NCBI GenBank assembly: GCA_948474755.1
Contig: CAOLHI010001439.1
Location: 1 to 64,000 of the forward strand
Reading direction: 5' to 3'
DNA from: Ctenosaura bakeri
Lineage: Eukaryota > Chordata > Lepidosauria > Squamata > Iguanidae
DNA: 64,000 nucleotides
The notes under the pieces were generated by a model, which saw nothing but the letters and a program-made list of their open reading frames with translations, did not search any database and had not been told where the DNA came from. Numbering within the stretch: position 1 is the first letter of the stretch; each line of letters begins with the position of its first letter. Shown here piece by piece: positions 22,480-40,270 of this stretch. Position numbers and translations under genes: made by a program.

Positions 22480-22703
22480 GCATACCTTCAGGTCATTTCT
22501 GACTTATGGTGATCCTAAATTGAAGCTATAATTGGGTTTTATTGGCAAGATTTGTTCAGAGGGAGGTTTACCATTGCCTTTGTCTGAGGCTGAGAGAGTA
22601 TAACTGTCCCAGGGTCATCCAGATTTCTGTAGCTAAGCAGGGATTTGACTCCTGGGTTCCTGGACTCTTGGTCCAGCACCCAAACCACTGCATAACACTG
22701 GCT
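22480..22703 (-). mobile_element. tRNA-derived squamate SINE, minus orientation
   Basis: Reads as the reverse complement of the SINE at 62650-62830. The tail CCTTCAGGTCATTTCTGACTTATGG comes first. The body follows, and then the head with a B-box-like GGGATTTGACTCC and an A-box-like CAGCACCCAAACCACTG (the reverse of CAGTGGTTTGGGTGCTG). Degraded. Confidence 0.65.
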
Positions 22704-23436
22704 CTCATGAAGGATAGTTACATGTTTGTTTTGGTTTTCCATTGGTTCCTTCCTGTTGAATTTTTAAATCATATAATGAGTCTATATGGACCTTCTCTGT
22801 AGTTTCTGCTTTGATCATCTGGCTTCTAGGTGAAATGAGTGTTGAAAGCTGAGCCACATTTAATTTGCCTTTTGCTCATTAGGTCACTCCCAAAGAAGAG
22901 GGAAACATCCCTCATGTTCTTGCTTGGAAGTCAAGAATTTGTATTACAGTTCAGTTAAGCATGATGAAAATAAATATAGTTTTGTGAAAGCCAGAAAGTG
23001 AAACTGGTAGGGAACATTGCAATCTTGATCAGGGTGTCATCTGCAAATGGGATATTTAAAACATGCTTGACCTATTGTGTGGTGGGGCAAGGTGAAGACA
23101 TTCCTATTTCAGTCTGAATAATTCCTAAGCTCAGGGCTTGTTAACTGAACCCTGATTAATGTGCTTGCTAAAACTGGGTTACTCCCAGAGCACAACCATA
23201 TTTCCATAAGGGTTTCTTTAATGGATAAATGCTTTGCCACAGAATTGAACAGCATCCTGGAAGGGAGCTGATATGAAAGGTCCCTCCAGTCTTCTCTTAA
23301 ATGGGTTCAGTCTGGGCTTCTCATGATTTTTGCCACTGTTAGCTGCATACTCAGGAAGTATCACTACATTTTATCCTTCATTTTTGTGATAAGTTGGAGT
23401 TTGGTATGGTTGGCCTCCTAAATGGGACCAAGCTTA

Positions 23437-23648
23437 CCAAGATGAGAGCTAGTGTTGCTTAGTGGCAATCTTGAGATGAGGCTGGACATGAGTTCAAATC
23501 CCTGCTCTGCCACAAAGCATAGTTGATGACATTGGTGCACTATTTCTGAGGGTAGTTGTGAAGATACAAGAGCTAAATAAATGAGAATGGCTGTTCATGT
23601 ATCCCATTCTTAGCTTCTGGGAGGAAGGCGAGAGTACAAAAAAAAAAC
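23437..23648 (+). mobile_element. Degraded tRNA-derived SINE with poly-A tail
   Basis: A weak A box near 23447 and a B-box-like GAGTTCAAATCCCTGC are followed by a MIR/L2-like tail, TTCTGGGAGGAAGGCGAGAG, and an A-run. The tail differs from the other SINEs in the window, so this is a different or composite family. Confidence 0.5.
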
Positions 23649-26489
23649 AAAAGACAGGATAGTTCTTCTGTGTGGATGTTAAAAAAAGATTATCTTCTCA
23701 GCTTTTAATGTGTTCCCAGTTTATTTCCATACTCACCCACATTTATAGAAGTCTTTGATGAGCAAGTTATAGGAGAGCAAATGAAAATCTACCTCTTTGT
23801 GTGGTTTTTCCAAGTAGATCCTCCTTCCTGAGCTCAGCTGGCTTAACTGTGTTTCTCACTGTAGTAGTTAACAGAATATATTTCTGCCTAATCAGACATA
23901 GGTGCTTATTCTTTAAGACTAATCTCCTTCTAAGGTTTAGGATAGCATTCCTGCAGACTGTCTTCATATCTGAGCGGAGCACCCCACACACAACCGACCC
24001 TTGATCACACTGGAACAAGAACAAACACAGGCGGTGATCCGTAGGGATTTTCCCTGGCAGCCCCTCGTCTTTTGTTCCTTGCTTCATTCCTGCTTGAGTG
24101 CATAAATCCTCCTTGGACCACTGGCTCTGTTACATCTTCTCTTCTGAAGAATGGGATGGTATCAGATGTCTGAACCAGGTGGCTAGTATGAAGGGACAAA
24201 AGAGCAGAACGTTTTTGAGTGACACTATAACAAAGGGAGGGACAAAGGGTGAAAGAGAGAGAGGGATGGACTTTTTTATACTGAAGGAGTCTCTGTTCTA
24301 GGATGACTTGTGAGTTGGGCCTGCTTGACAGCTGTCGGTTGAGCCCTAGCAGATAACAAGCTGAGGAGCTCTGACTCTCACACTTTCACTCCCCTCATCA
24401 TGTCTTCCTAGTATTGTACAAGTAGTACTATTTGTCACAACATCTGCAGTGAGTACTAACTCACCAAAGGAGGAATGGAGCTAGTATAGGGTCTGAGAGT
24501 GCTTGATGCTCCGTAGCTGATGAGGCTAATAGGATTCGGATCTGATTAGTGATGGAGTAGGGGAGTACAAGAAACTTTATCTCTAGGGAAACTATGACAA
24601 ACCTGGGAAGAAAATCAAGCTGTGGGGCTGTGCATTATAGTCCCTGATCAAAAGTTGAGTACAGCCTGAAGCTTCATGGTCAGACTAGATAAGACATGAC
24701 ATGGGAGTTCAGTGATTGGTTGGAGCCTGGAGGTCTTTTCTCAGTGGTGCAGATAAGTAGGAGTTTGGGGACAAAATGATTTTCTTCTGGAAGACAACCA
24801 TAGTAAGAGACGGTTTTTTTGTAAAAGGAAAAAAATAGTGTGGACTAGGGAATTCCCACATTGCATCTAGTTTTGAGTGCCTGAAATCTATGTTCTTAGA
24901 AATGGGGCTTTCTGGAGTAAAATATAGAGTATCAGATATCATTTACTGATTTGCTTTGCCTCTCCTCCACCTCATTAAGGGAGAAGGATGGCTTGTACTC
25001 AAGAGCAGAGGGCTGACATTTGATTTAACGAAAGCACTTTGGATTTGGCTACCCAGAGAGTAGTGATGTGGCTGTTCAGTGCTTCTTAACTAAATCACTG
25101 ACTTTCAGCATGGATTGATGCTGCTGCTGTTAATAACTTCTTCTAAAATAACCTTTATCTCCATTTTTTTTTCTAAGAGACATGAAGGTGGTAGAGAGAG
25201 TAAAGCCATAGCATCCGTTCAGTAGGGAACTCTGATCTGGGGCATCTCCCTGCAGAGGAAGACTCCAGTTTCTGATGGATCTCTGCTGGAGAAAGCAAAC
25301 GCTGCTGACTATTGCAGCTCTCTTGAGGTGACGCTTGTACTTGTTTCTGTATGTCTTGAAAATAAGGGATCCAAGCAATTTTTCCTAGCTCATCTAAGCT
25401 CCATTTGATTCTGGAGTGTTATTTATTCTATGTGTAACCTCACATGTGGCAGGCCTTCACTCATGATTTATGTACTATTGAGGTGCATAAACAGTTGAAT
25501 TGTTTGCCCTGGTTCAGGCAGAAATGGAAGCAGGGTTTCTAGAGCCTAGTCTTTAACTACAAAACCTCTTTAGACAGAAAGACGTTTAGTAATCCATCTG
25601 AACTCTGAGCAGCAGTACAGACAGAACTAGGTGTGAAACAAGAGACAGCCAGATCATAGCATACAATCTTTTCACTCTTTCCTCCTGCCTCCATCCCAGT
25701 GCACACTTTCAGCCTGACCCTAATTGTCCTGTGAATTCTTTAACCTGACCCTGACAAGGGCTGTTCTAGAAAGCAGCAGCTGAATTGTAATGCACCTGCA
25801 ATGCTTAGATTCACATCACAATGAATATACTCTGTTTAAATGTAATAGAAACAGAGGAACAGTAAAGGAAGAATACTCGGAATCTTGGTTTCTCTCCTTA
25901 ATTCTGAGGAAACAGAGGCTCTAGCTGAAGGGAAAGGCATGTCAGCTACTAGGATTTCTAGATTCATTGCCAGTGTAAGGCACATTCCATCCTTGTCTAC
26001 CCCCAGCACTGTATTTGTGTTCCTCCAATGTAAAAACAGTGGCAACCATCTTAGCTGGAAAACTGGCAGCCAGAACTCAAAATGGCTATGCCTCCTTTTC
26101 GAAAGGTATAGGTGTATGGCTTTAGACCTCATGAATGTATAAACCAGCATGAAAAGTGAGAAGGGCTTATAACCTAAATAGAAAATTGGCATGTATATCT
26201 GTCTTCCTTATTTTGCAGCTTTGACTGTACTGTAGCTCCCTTTGAATCCAGTGAGAGACTGTGGTATCCATATGGGGTAGCATCATGCCTGCTTGGTTGC
26301 CTCTGTGTCTATCCTCACTAGACACCTTCAGTTACTATGTGTTTCTTTGGACTTTTGAGTAGTGTAAAAGGGGTATAGTCTGATCTTTTGCAAGACATTA
26401 AGTGTAAGTGGCAAATATTGGATCACCTGAATCATAATATTTACATAAACTAAGTGCAGTCAGACTATGATGTATATGTGTGTGTGTGT

Positions 26490-26562
26490 GTTCCTCACTC
26501 ATTACCTTCTGGGGGTGGTGTGTGTGTGTTTATTCCTCACTCATTACCTTCTGGGGATGGTA
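26490..26562 (+). repeat. Tandem duplication of a ~46-bp unit
   Basis: TTCCTCACTCATTACCTTCT followed by GGGGRTGGT occurs twice, separated by a TG-rich spacer. The first copy is preceded by a (TG)n run. This is a simple local duplication. Confidence 0.75.
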
Positions 26563-26805
26563 GTCCAAAACATCTGGAGGGTATCAGATTGCCTACTTCT
26601 ATTTGTACTTCATTTGATTTCTTTTTTAAAAAATGCTTTTAACAAATGACCTTAAACAAATATTCCTTAAACAAAAAAGCGTCTGTTAGTTCATTCCTAT
26701 GTTATTTCTTTGATAGTTTCTGCATTCAGACCTTCATGAAGCCTGAAGACATCTCCTTCTCTTCCTCCTCTGTCTCTGAAAGAGGTGGAAATTGTGTGTG
26801 GGCTT

Positions 26806-26903
26806 CTAAATGTTGAGCTGTAACTCCCAGCATTCCCCATAATTTGTTGTACTGGCCAGTGTGGCTGGGACTTGTAGTCTACCAACAGCTGGAGGCCCAT
26901 ATA
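26806..26903. mobile_element. Degraded palindromic MITE (ACTCCCAGCAT family)
   Basis: The left arm GAGCTGTAACTCCCAGCATTC and the right arm GGCTGGGACTTGTAGTCTACC form an imperfect foldback, a pattern also seen near 5945-6020, 12905-13020 and 57735-57810. No coding capacity. Confidence 0.5.
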
Positions 26904-27754
26904 ATTCTCACCTCTGCTCTCTGGTTTGACGGTTATCTGTCTGCTAAGGTACTGTTGTAGGAATGGTAACCAGTTTATGCTGTATGTCTTGAAAAACAAA
27001 GCCTGAGTAAGACATTAGCATTTGAGGTATTTTTTCTAACCGTGCTGTATAAACAGGGAAGTGACTTAGCAGTGGCTTACTTTAGTACTCATATATCTGC
27101 ATTTGGTGCCATGATAGGCATAGATTATAACTGATGATCAGGTATAATTGAATAAAGTCAATAAGTGTTAACAACTAAGCAGAAACTTTTCAATGTTACT
27201 TTCTTTATACTCATTATTTTATATTTCCAAAGTACTAAAAATTCTTCCTCTTTTGTAAATGAATGTGTTCTGTTTCTGAAACTGAATAAAATACCTAAAA
27301 TACATGTCTCTTAACATGTACTGCTAAAACACAAATCAGAAGATGGTCACATTCACCATTTTTTTAACTTCATGTATTATTACAAAGTATTCACCATACC
27401 AATACACAAAAAGGATGTGGAGGCTATGGGAATTGTTAATCCTACAATCCAGTTTTAGAACAATATTTATTTGATTAGATAAATTTTGAAAAACACAACA
27501 TACTGCTCAAAATAAACATTGCATTCTCTGATGGTTTTCTCATCTCTGCAACAGGAAGCTGATACTCTCATCCTGAACACATTTGCTTGAAAGTAATTCT
27601 CCTTGAATGCTACTCTTAAAAAATGCAGATATTTCCATATTTTAAAATTCTATTAAATCAACTTACTTTCTGCTGTGCCATAGCATAATTTTAAATAATT
27701 GCTTCTTGGTGAAATAGAACATATTTAAATCTGATCGCTTTCCCAGCAGACTGG

Positions 27755-27846
27755 AACTTAGCTCACTTAACTTAAGACTTAAGTCTTGAGTTAAGTTAAC
27801 TTAACACGTAACTTAACTTAACACTTAAGTTAACTTAGCTCACTTA
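27755..27846. repeat. Palindromic TTAAGTTAACTTAA-type repeat cluster
   Basis: About 90 bp are built almost only from the words CTTAA, GTTAA and their complements. They include AACTTAAGACTTAAGTC (self-complementary core), and both ends carry TTAGCTCACTTA (27759 and 27835). It is cruciform-prone. Its origin is unknown. Confidence 0.7.
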
Positions 27847-30800
27847 TATGCAAGAGTAATGGAGAAAATCAGAAATTGTACAGTTTTTTGAGGAGAGATC
27901 TGTTCATGCTGCAGATGATCATGATATATCTTAATAAAACTCCAATTTTTCTCCCTTCCCCACACCCTTGTCTGCACTGGTATGCAGACAGGCTGCACAG
28001 TAGGATTTCTGGGGATATTTTGTATGTACTTCTTGTACTTCCATAACCCATCTTGATGCTTTTATGGGTTTCAGAGAAGGCAGTTTTGACTTTCCACTTC
28101 CTCTAATAGCCTGTTGCTCTGTCTGTACAAACTGAACAGATGAACAAAGGGAATGCTCAGGACCGTCTTGAACCCTCTCAGATTCTACTGCCAATAGCTT
28201 TGTCTCTATAGGTTGGGTCTCTTTATTTTCTTATAAGTGAGGGGAAGAAGGCAAACACTTAGCAATACTGTGGTCCTGCCATGTTTTTTGATCACTTCTC
28301 ATTTGATGGTGGGTTCAGACACTGGGAGTGAAAATACCTGGCAGAAGATTTTGTATTTTCAGATAATTGGAAGTTCAGAGTTCAATATTTATGAAAGTTA
28401 GTCCCAGTCCAGTTATAAAGTTATCCATGGGTAAATCCCACTGAAAGTAATGGGATGAAAGTTAATTTGCAACTAACTTTACATCAGGACAGATGATTAG
28501 CAGGAAGCATGAAATTTATATCATGGAGGGCACTTTTTAAAAAAAAATTCCGGTAGGCACACAGTTCTCTTTGAGGGATAGGCTTCTACATATAGGATGA
28601 GAGGGAACTAAAAACAAGCAAAACAGAACCCACAACGCAACAATCTTCAGTTCCTTCCAAATGATCATGTTTTTATCATGCACTTCCATAGATGCTTAGG
28701 AGATAAAGATAGATAGTTGATAGGTGGTTGTTAAGTTTTGTTGTGCTTATTTAAAAAAAAACAACACAAAATTATGGGAATGTTCATTCTTTCCTCCATC
28801 TCCATGTGTATGAATTTTTCACCCCACAAATTATAACACTTTTTGAAAGTATTTCTAGTTCAGTAGTATCCATAATGTTTTAGGGCCACTCAGGGTCAGC
28901 CCAAGGCATTGCTGCCTGAAACAGTGAGCAGGATAGTGCCTTTCCTACTCCAACTTTGGTAATGGGATGGCATCTACCACCATACCTGAGAATAAGACAA
29001 TAGTTGAGGGAGCACACACTACTCCAAAAAAGAAGAATATTTAGAGGAGTTAGGAGGCAAGGTTGGAAGACTGTTACTGCTGTTCCCCTGCCACTGCCAC
29101 CTGAAACTGTACTTCTTGCTGTCTAACAGGGCCAGTCCTGGTGCCACTATTTGCAGGTATACCTCAGTTAATGAAGTGGTTGTGTTCTTGGACATTACGT
29201 ATTCAACAGAAATTTTGGTACCAGAAATAATATAGAAAGAAAGGTACACCATAGAAAAGAAGAGCAGGTCAACAAGTTTCAGCAAACTTTTTCCCCCCTT
29301 TAAGACAGTATGCAGGTGTGAAACAAAACAACCAGGACAGGTAGGCCTTACCTAAGTAAATAGGAATATTTTGACCCTTCCAGAAGCTGCTTGAAATCTT
29401 CCTTCAGAATTCACCCAAGGATAACTTTTTCTTTCAGCAGCCTCCGGTTTTCTTACGATTTCTATTTCCCCCTTCACTCAACTTACAGACTTGTGCTTTT
29501 GTTTACATTCTGGGGGAAGCTAGTGAGGCAGGCGTATCTGTTTCTACTTTTGTTTGTTTTGTTGTGTCCATGCATGCTCAGTAAGGGAATCTGAAGTCAG
29601 CAACTGTTTTCTTTGCCTGCTGTTGGCACACAGGCTATGAAAGAGTAGAATCCCACTCTTTTACAGCTCAAATTTTAATGCATTGTTTGCTTCAGTTACA
29701 CTGCTGCAACCCAGCACTGAAAGTTTGTGTTTCACTAGTCTCTCTTTGCCATCATCCTCGCCATGCCAATGCTGCTAAAAAGCATTCAGCTAGACAGAGG
29801 ATAAGGAAGAAAAGAGGTCTGGGTGGGCACAAAAAGACTTTGCAAAAAGGAGTTTCTTTTTTCAGAGACTTTGTTAACTGAGATACACTTATAAAGAGCT
29901 ATTAGAAGACCTCCAGTTTTGTTCAGAAATGGAAGGATTTTCAAACAGCTAGCTTTGGGATTTTTTTTTTAATCTGATGACTGAAATATAGACCAAAGAT
30001 CTTAGGCAAATCCAGTACCACATCCTGAATGCAAAACTCTGTATAAGGAAATAAAATGTAATTGTCTTAGTTATGTTGTTCTGATCAACCCACCTTGAAA
30101 TGATGTTTCATTCCCAGCCTACATACCGTAGATGGGAGTTTCAGAAAGCAACAGTCCCCATGCTACATCTTCACACCCCAAGATCTTCTCTCTCTGTCTC
30201 CAGCTTCACATACTCATTCTTCACACTACATAGTTCAGTGTGCTTTGTGACAGATATGTTTTTAAAGGCAGCTGCTGGGAAAACATGATCCCTTGCAGGA
30301 CAAAGTACCTCTTCTTAGTTTAAAAAAAAAGGGGGGAGGGGGTTCATTTTTAGTGGTTAACATTCCACCCAGATTAACCTGCCCCCACAGTTGGCACATG
30401 TGAAGTAACAAAAAGCACATGACTGTTTTTCTCTGTCTTTTAGCAACAGCTTTTATTTAAATTCATGCTGTTTCTTATCTCTAATCCACATGATGTTTGT
30501 CTTAAACAGACGGTATCCATAACACAGAGGTCCACATTCTACTGAAGATAACAGTCCATAGTGTCACACAGGATTCTTTCTTCCTTCTTAGGTTGCAGAG
30601 GTGAAGGGTCTCAGTGGACTTACAGATCAACATTGCTGAATTATGGCATGTATAATAATAATTCTCATTGTAGTCTGTGGATTCCAGTACAAACACTGTC
30701 TCTCTCTCCCCCACTGCGTACACGCATGCACACACACACGCACACACTATCTTTCCAGTATTAGTAAAGGAGCCATATTTGTATCTTGCCACTTTTTCAT

Positions 30801-32719
30801 AATCCTTGCAGTGCTTCATAATATCAAAATATCTTGAGAAATCATCTGGAAGCTTCATATTTTGCTGTGATGTCTTTCTGACAAGTAATGGAGCTTATTG
30901 AAATTACCTTAGTATAAAAAAACATGGATTGAGAAGTAAGAATATTCTGCAAGCAGTGGCCTTCCTGGTTGCTAATAGCCACCAAGCTGTAAAAGGTTTA
31001 TTATGAGCAAAGGGTCTTGTGTGGTGGGAAATTGATATTCTTTTTAACACTTCTTAGTAAACAGAAGAGGCAATTTCTTACACCACACAGAAGACGCTCA
31101 TCTCTGTCTCTGTGTGTAAATTATATTCAGTGTCTACAAGTGTATACATGTACACATCACTGGAGTATTGGCAGCTCTTCCATGCACACATTAGGAGTTG
31201 GATGTGTCGTGGATGTGCATGTGCCCTCAGCCTTATATTTTTTCTTTCTTAGGGCTCTTGAGATGGCTTGTTGCTTGGTTATGGTAATCAATAAAGAAAA
31301 GCCAAGTCAAACACAGTTGTGAAGAATACCAGCTGGCTAGGGATTATTGCATTGAATTAAATCATGGGTGTGGGATGTGGGTGCAGAAATTGATGTTTCT
31401 GCTTTGGAGGACTATTATCATGTTCAGGTGTGACGGTTGCTGGGATCCTCTTGATTTACCATTATAAAACTTATTCCCTGCTTGCAGGCAATTCTGGTGT
31501 GGCTCCCTACCTTATCCTGTTATCTATTTACACCCTCACTGAGTTCAAGGAGATTTATAAGAATAGTAAAATACTGTAAAGATAGCAATATGCCAAAAAA
31601 GAACAAGCAATAATAAAAAGCAGCTACAAAGCAATGTAAAAATAGCCCCGTGTGGAGCCTGACGGGGGCTGACCTCTTAGGAAGATTTGGAGCATCATGG
31701 CATGATACTGGAAGCTGCAGTGACCTTTGGATTCTTTTAACACCCACAGTTCTCTCATTGCAGATTCCCTAGGAGACAAATCTTGTAGCCTTCAACAAGG
31801 GAAGAAAGTAAAACTCCAATGATTTGCCCTCCTATGTAGTCCTTAATCTTGAGGAAGGTGGCAGGGTAGTTATTTTTTAACTATTTCGTTTGTGAGATGA
31901 TAGAGAGAGAACCTATGAGCACATGTGTGAGCTGGTTGTTGGTCACTTCCTTCTTGAGTTTCATCTATATAGCAGTATAGATACTGGGTGCAGAGAATCC
32001 TCTGCTTCAGGGCATGAAGTTGAACTTACATGGCCTTCTGGCTATCCTTCTGATGCTGTGGTTCAAACTATGTAAAGAGCAGTTACTTGAAGTTTAACAA
32101 AATAGCTGTTACTATCTACTGATAGCTTCCACAGAAAAGCTCACTTTGTAGCCGTGTGCAGTCCCATTTTTCAACCTGGCTTTTTAAGATATCATTTTTC
32201 CCTTGCTTTGGTTGAGACAGAATGCTGATGGGTCCACAGCTGTAGTATTTTATATGGTCTGTTCACTGTAACAATGAGAAATATTAAAGAAATGCTTTAA
32301 GAGAGTGTTTTTGTCTGCTGGACAGGACAATTGGTTTCGGTTTTCATAGGCAGGAACAGAGGGAGAATCGCTTGAGAAATCCTGTCTTCACGCACATTTC
32401 AACCCGGTGTGCCATACTTCTCTCTCTGATTGCATCACCTGACCAGAAAATAAATGATTGATAAATAAATGATGTTCTATCCAAATTCTGGCATGGAGCT
32501 TTCATAAACTGGGTATCCAAAAGATCACACACTCCACATGATTCTCCTCATACTGACAATAGCTGTAGCCTACTCTCTGCATAGCTTTCTCCATGCGAAT
32601 GTGAACGTTTTACCCTCTTTCCATGTTATCTGCTTCTTAAATTTTCTGCTTTTAAAAAAAGGTATAAAGCCGTGTAAAAATGACACATTATTAATCTGTT
32701 TTATTTTTTTTTTCAACTA

Positions 32720-33057
32720 TAGTCAGCCCTTCACTTTCTCAGAGGTTATGGGTGCAAGACCCCTTGAAAGTGGAAAAGCCACAAGTAAAAATCACAAATG
32801 CTTTTTTCAAAAAAAAAAACAAAAAACTGAGAACACTTCTCTGTGCATTTCTCGATATTCCGGCATGATTCAGCGGTCAGCTGCTAGCAGAAGTGGGCCA
32901 TTGAATCATGCTGGAGGACCTAGAGATTCTTAGAGAGAACACATTTTTTTCTGTGGCAGGGGCAAATACAGTAAGAATTTTTTAAATCAGTAAATGAAAT
33001 AACCTGCAAATAATCAAATCTGCAAATGCTGAGCCTGTGAAAGTGGAGTGCTGACTG
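32720..33057. mobile_element. Tc1/mariner (Tigger-like) non-autonomous DNA transposon
   Basis: The left end AGTCAGCCCTTCACTTTCTC and the right end GTGAAAGTGGAGTGCTGACTG are reverse complements apart from a few changes. TA dinucleotides lie at both outer edges. About 338 bp, with an A-run in the middle and no transposase. It is the same family as 464-926. Confidence 0.7.
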
Positions 33058-33519
33058 TATGTTGAACATCAAACTCTCACACTTGTACTAGTGATTTCAC
33101 AGCTATCCTCCTCTGATGCAGTGACTCCTAAAACTGTATTTCACATCTGAGTTGCTTATACTTTTAACTTCCCTCACAACAGAGAATGTATCTACTGTAA
33201 GACTTGTTGTATAGATATGTACACATCACCATGTTCTGAGCTGTGGGAAGGTGCAGCATAATCTTGGTCTTGCCTTAGCAGCATAGGAAAGTTCCCATTA
33301 ATTGAGCTGAATTATTGGTCCATCTGATCCAGTTATGTCAACTGGCTTGTAACAACTCTCCAAGGTTTCCAGATTTTTTCTTGGCCCTCCCTGGAGACCC
33401 CTGGTATTAATATGTTTTATTTTACTTCAACTGTGTTGAGCATCATGCTGTCACACTTATACTAGTGATTTCACAGGGATCATCTTCCTTGACCCAGTGA
33501 CTTTACAAGGTTTCAGGAT

Positions 33520-33650
33520 TCTTTCTTAGCCCTCCCTGGAGACCTCAAGTATTCTCTGGTAGTCTCCTGTCCAAGTAATAATCAGATCAAAACCTGCTCA
33601 GATTCTGAAGTCAGAGAAGATCAGATGTGTTGATGGTGGTCCTATAGTGT
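33520..33650 (-). mobile_element. Degraded 5S rRNA-derived SINE head
   Basis: GTAGTCTCCTGTCCAAGTAAT, then CTGCTCAGATTCTGAAGTCA and GATCAGATGTG, follow the reverse-complemented 5S rRNA internal region at moderate divergence. It sits in a locally duplicated segment (33062-33555). Confidence 0.5.
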
Positions 33651-34066
33651 ATGTAAAATGTACTCCTAGATCTTTATGATACAGCTGATATTTCAGACCA
33701 GCTTTAATCTGGGCTTTATACCTGGCTTAGTCCTGTAATAGTTAAGTTGGCCCTGGTGTAACCTCAGACGTAATACATCAAAGTAGATTTGCTTACTTTA
33801 AGGGCGGGGAGGGATATAATATGATGGTGCTGTTATTTTCTAGACTCAGCACAACAGATGGTCAATAAGGTCAATTTGTCTTTGTACCCATTCATGGTAA
33901 CTTTATCTGCTCTTGAAGGGAAAGCAACCACACAGTAAAACAAGATGGTTGATCTTCTCTTCTCCTTCCTCTTTCTTGTTCCCTTCCCCTGGTGTTGTTG
34001 GCTCTCTTTGTCTCTTTCTGTATTTGAGCTGTATACAACCTCTCTGGCTCCTTATTCCCTTTCTAG

Positions 34067-39959
<5,893 letters not shown>

Positions 39960-40260
39960 CCTGAAGGTCTATATAATAGTCATGTATAATAGTCACTAAG
40001 GCCACTTCTGCAGCTGAACTACAAAGACAAGAACAGGTTCACCAAAGAAAAATCCATTAATGTCTATTAGTTGACCTCATGTTTAACATCATTTTCCACA
40101 TGCTATTGGAAGCTGAGAGGGGCTGGATGGATCTCATGAAACAATTATCACTAGTACTCCTTCCCTGTCTGAAGCCTAGGTGTTCTTCGGCTAAAATAGA
40201 ATTTTGTTCAGCCCAGTCCTCCAGTTTCTGCAAAATGAATTTTGCATAAATTTTGGCTGT
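39960..40260 (-). mobile_element. LINE-B, downstream half (oldest layer of the nest)
   Basis: The minus strand encodes ITAKIYAKFILQKLEDWAEQ, followed by LAEEHLGFRQGRSTSDNC, a reverse transcriptase segment. It continues exactly from the frame that breaks off at 50687 on the other side of LINE-A. The lower end near 39960 is a truncation or decay point, estimated only. Confidence 0.8.
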
Positions 40261-40270
40261 GATGTCTATT
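40261..40270. repeat. Target-site duplication of LINE-A, left copy (GATGTCTATT)
   Basis: The identical 10-mer is at 50677-50686. Together they bracket LINE-A plus the DIRS element. Joining the outer flanks at one copy restores the LINE-B reading frame. Confidence 0.85.

Larger units (their letters stand above)
16861..34066 (+). other. NACC1: NACC1 intron 1 (3' part, ~17 kb)
   Basis: This is AT-rich intronic DNA between the CpG island and the first coding exon. I see no exon, RNA gene or conserved frame; all open frames are short. Recognised contents are separate entries: MITEs, tRNA-type and 5S-type SINE pieces, a Tigger-like element, tandem and palindromic repeats. A dispersed old repeat with CACTGAATACATGTGGACTT lies near 18030-18065, and a similar one near 28425-28455. 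Confidence 0.7.
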
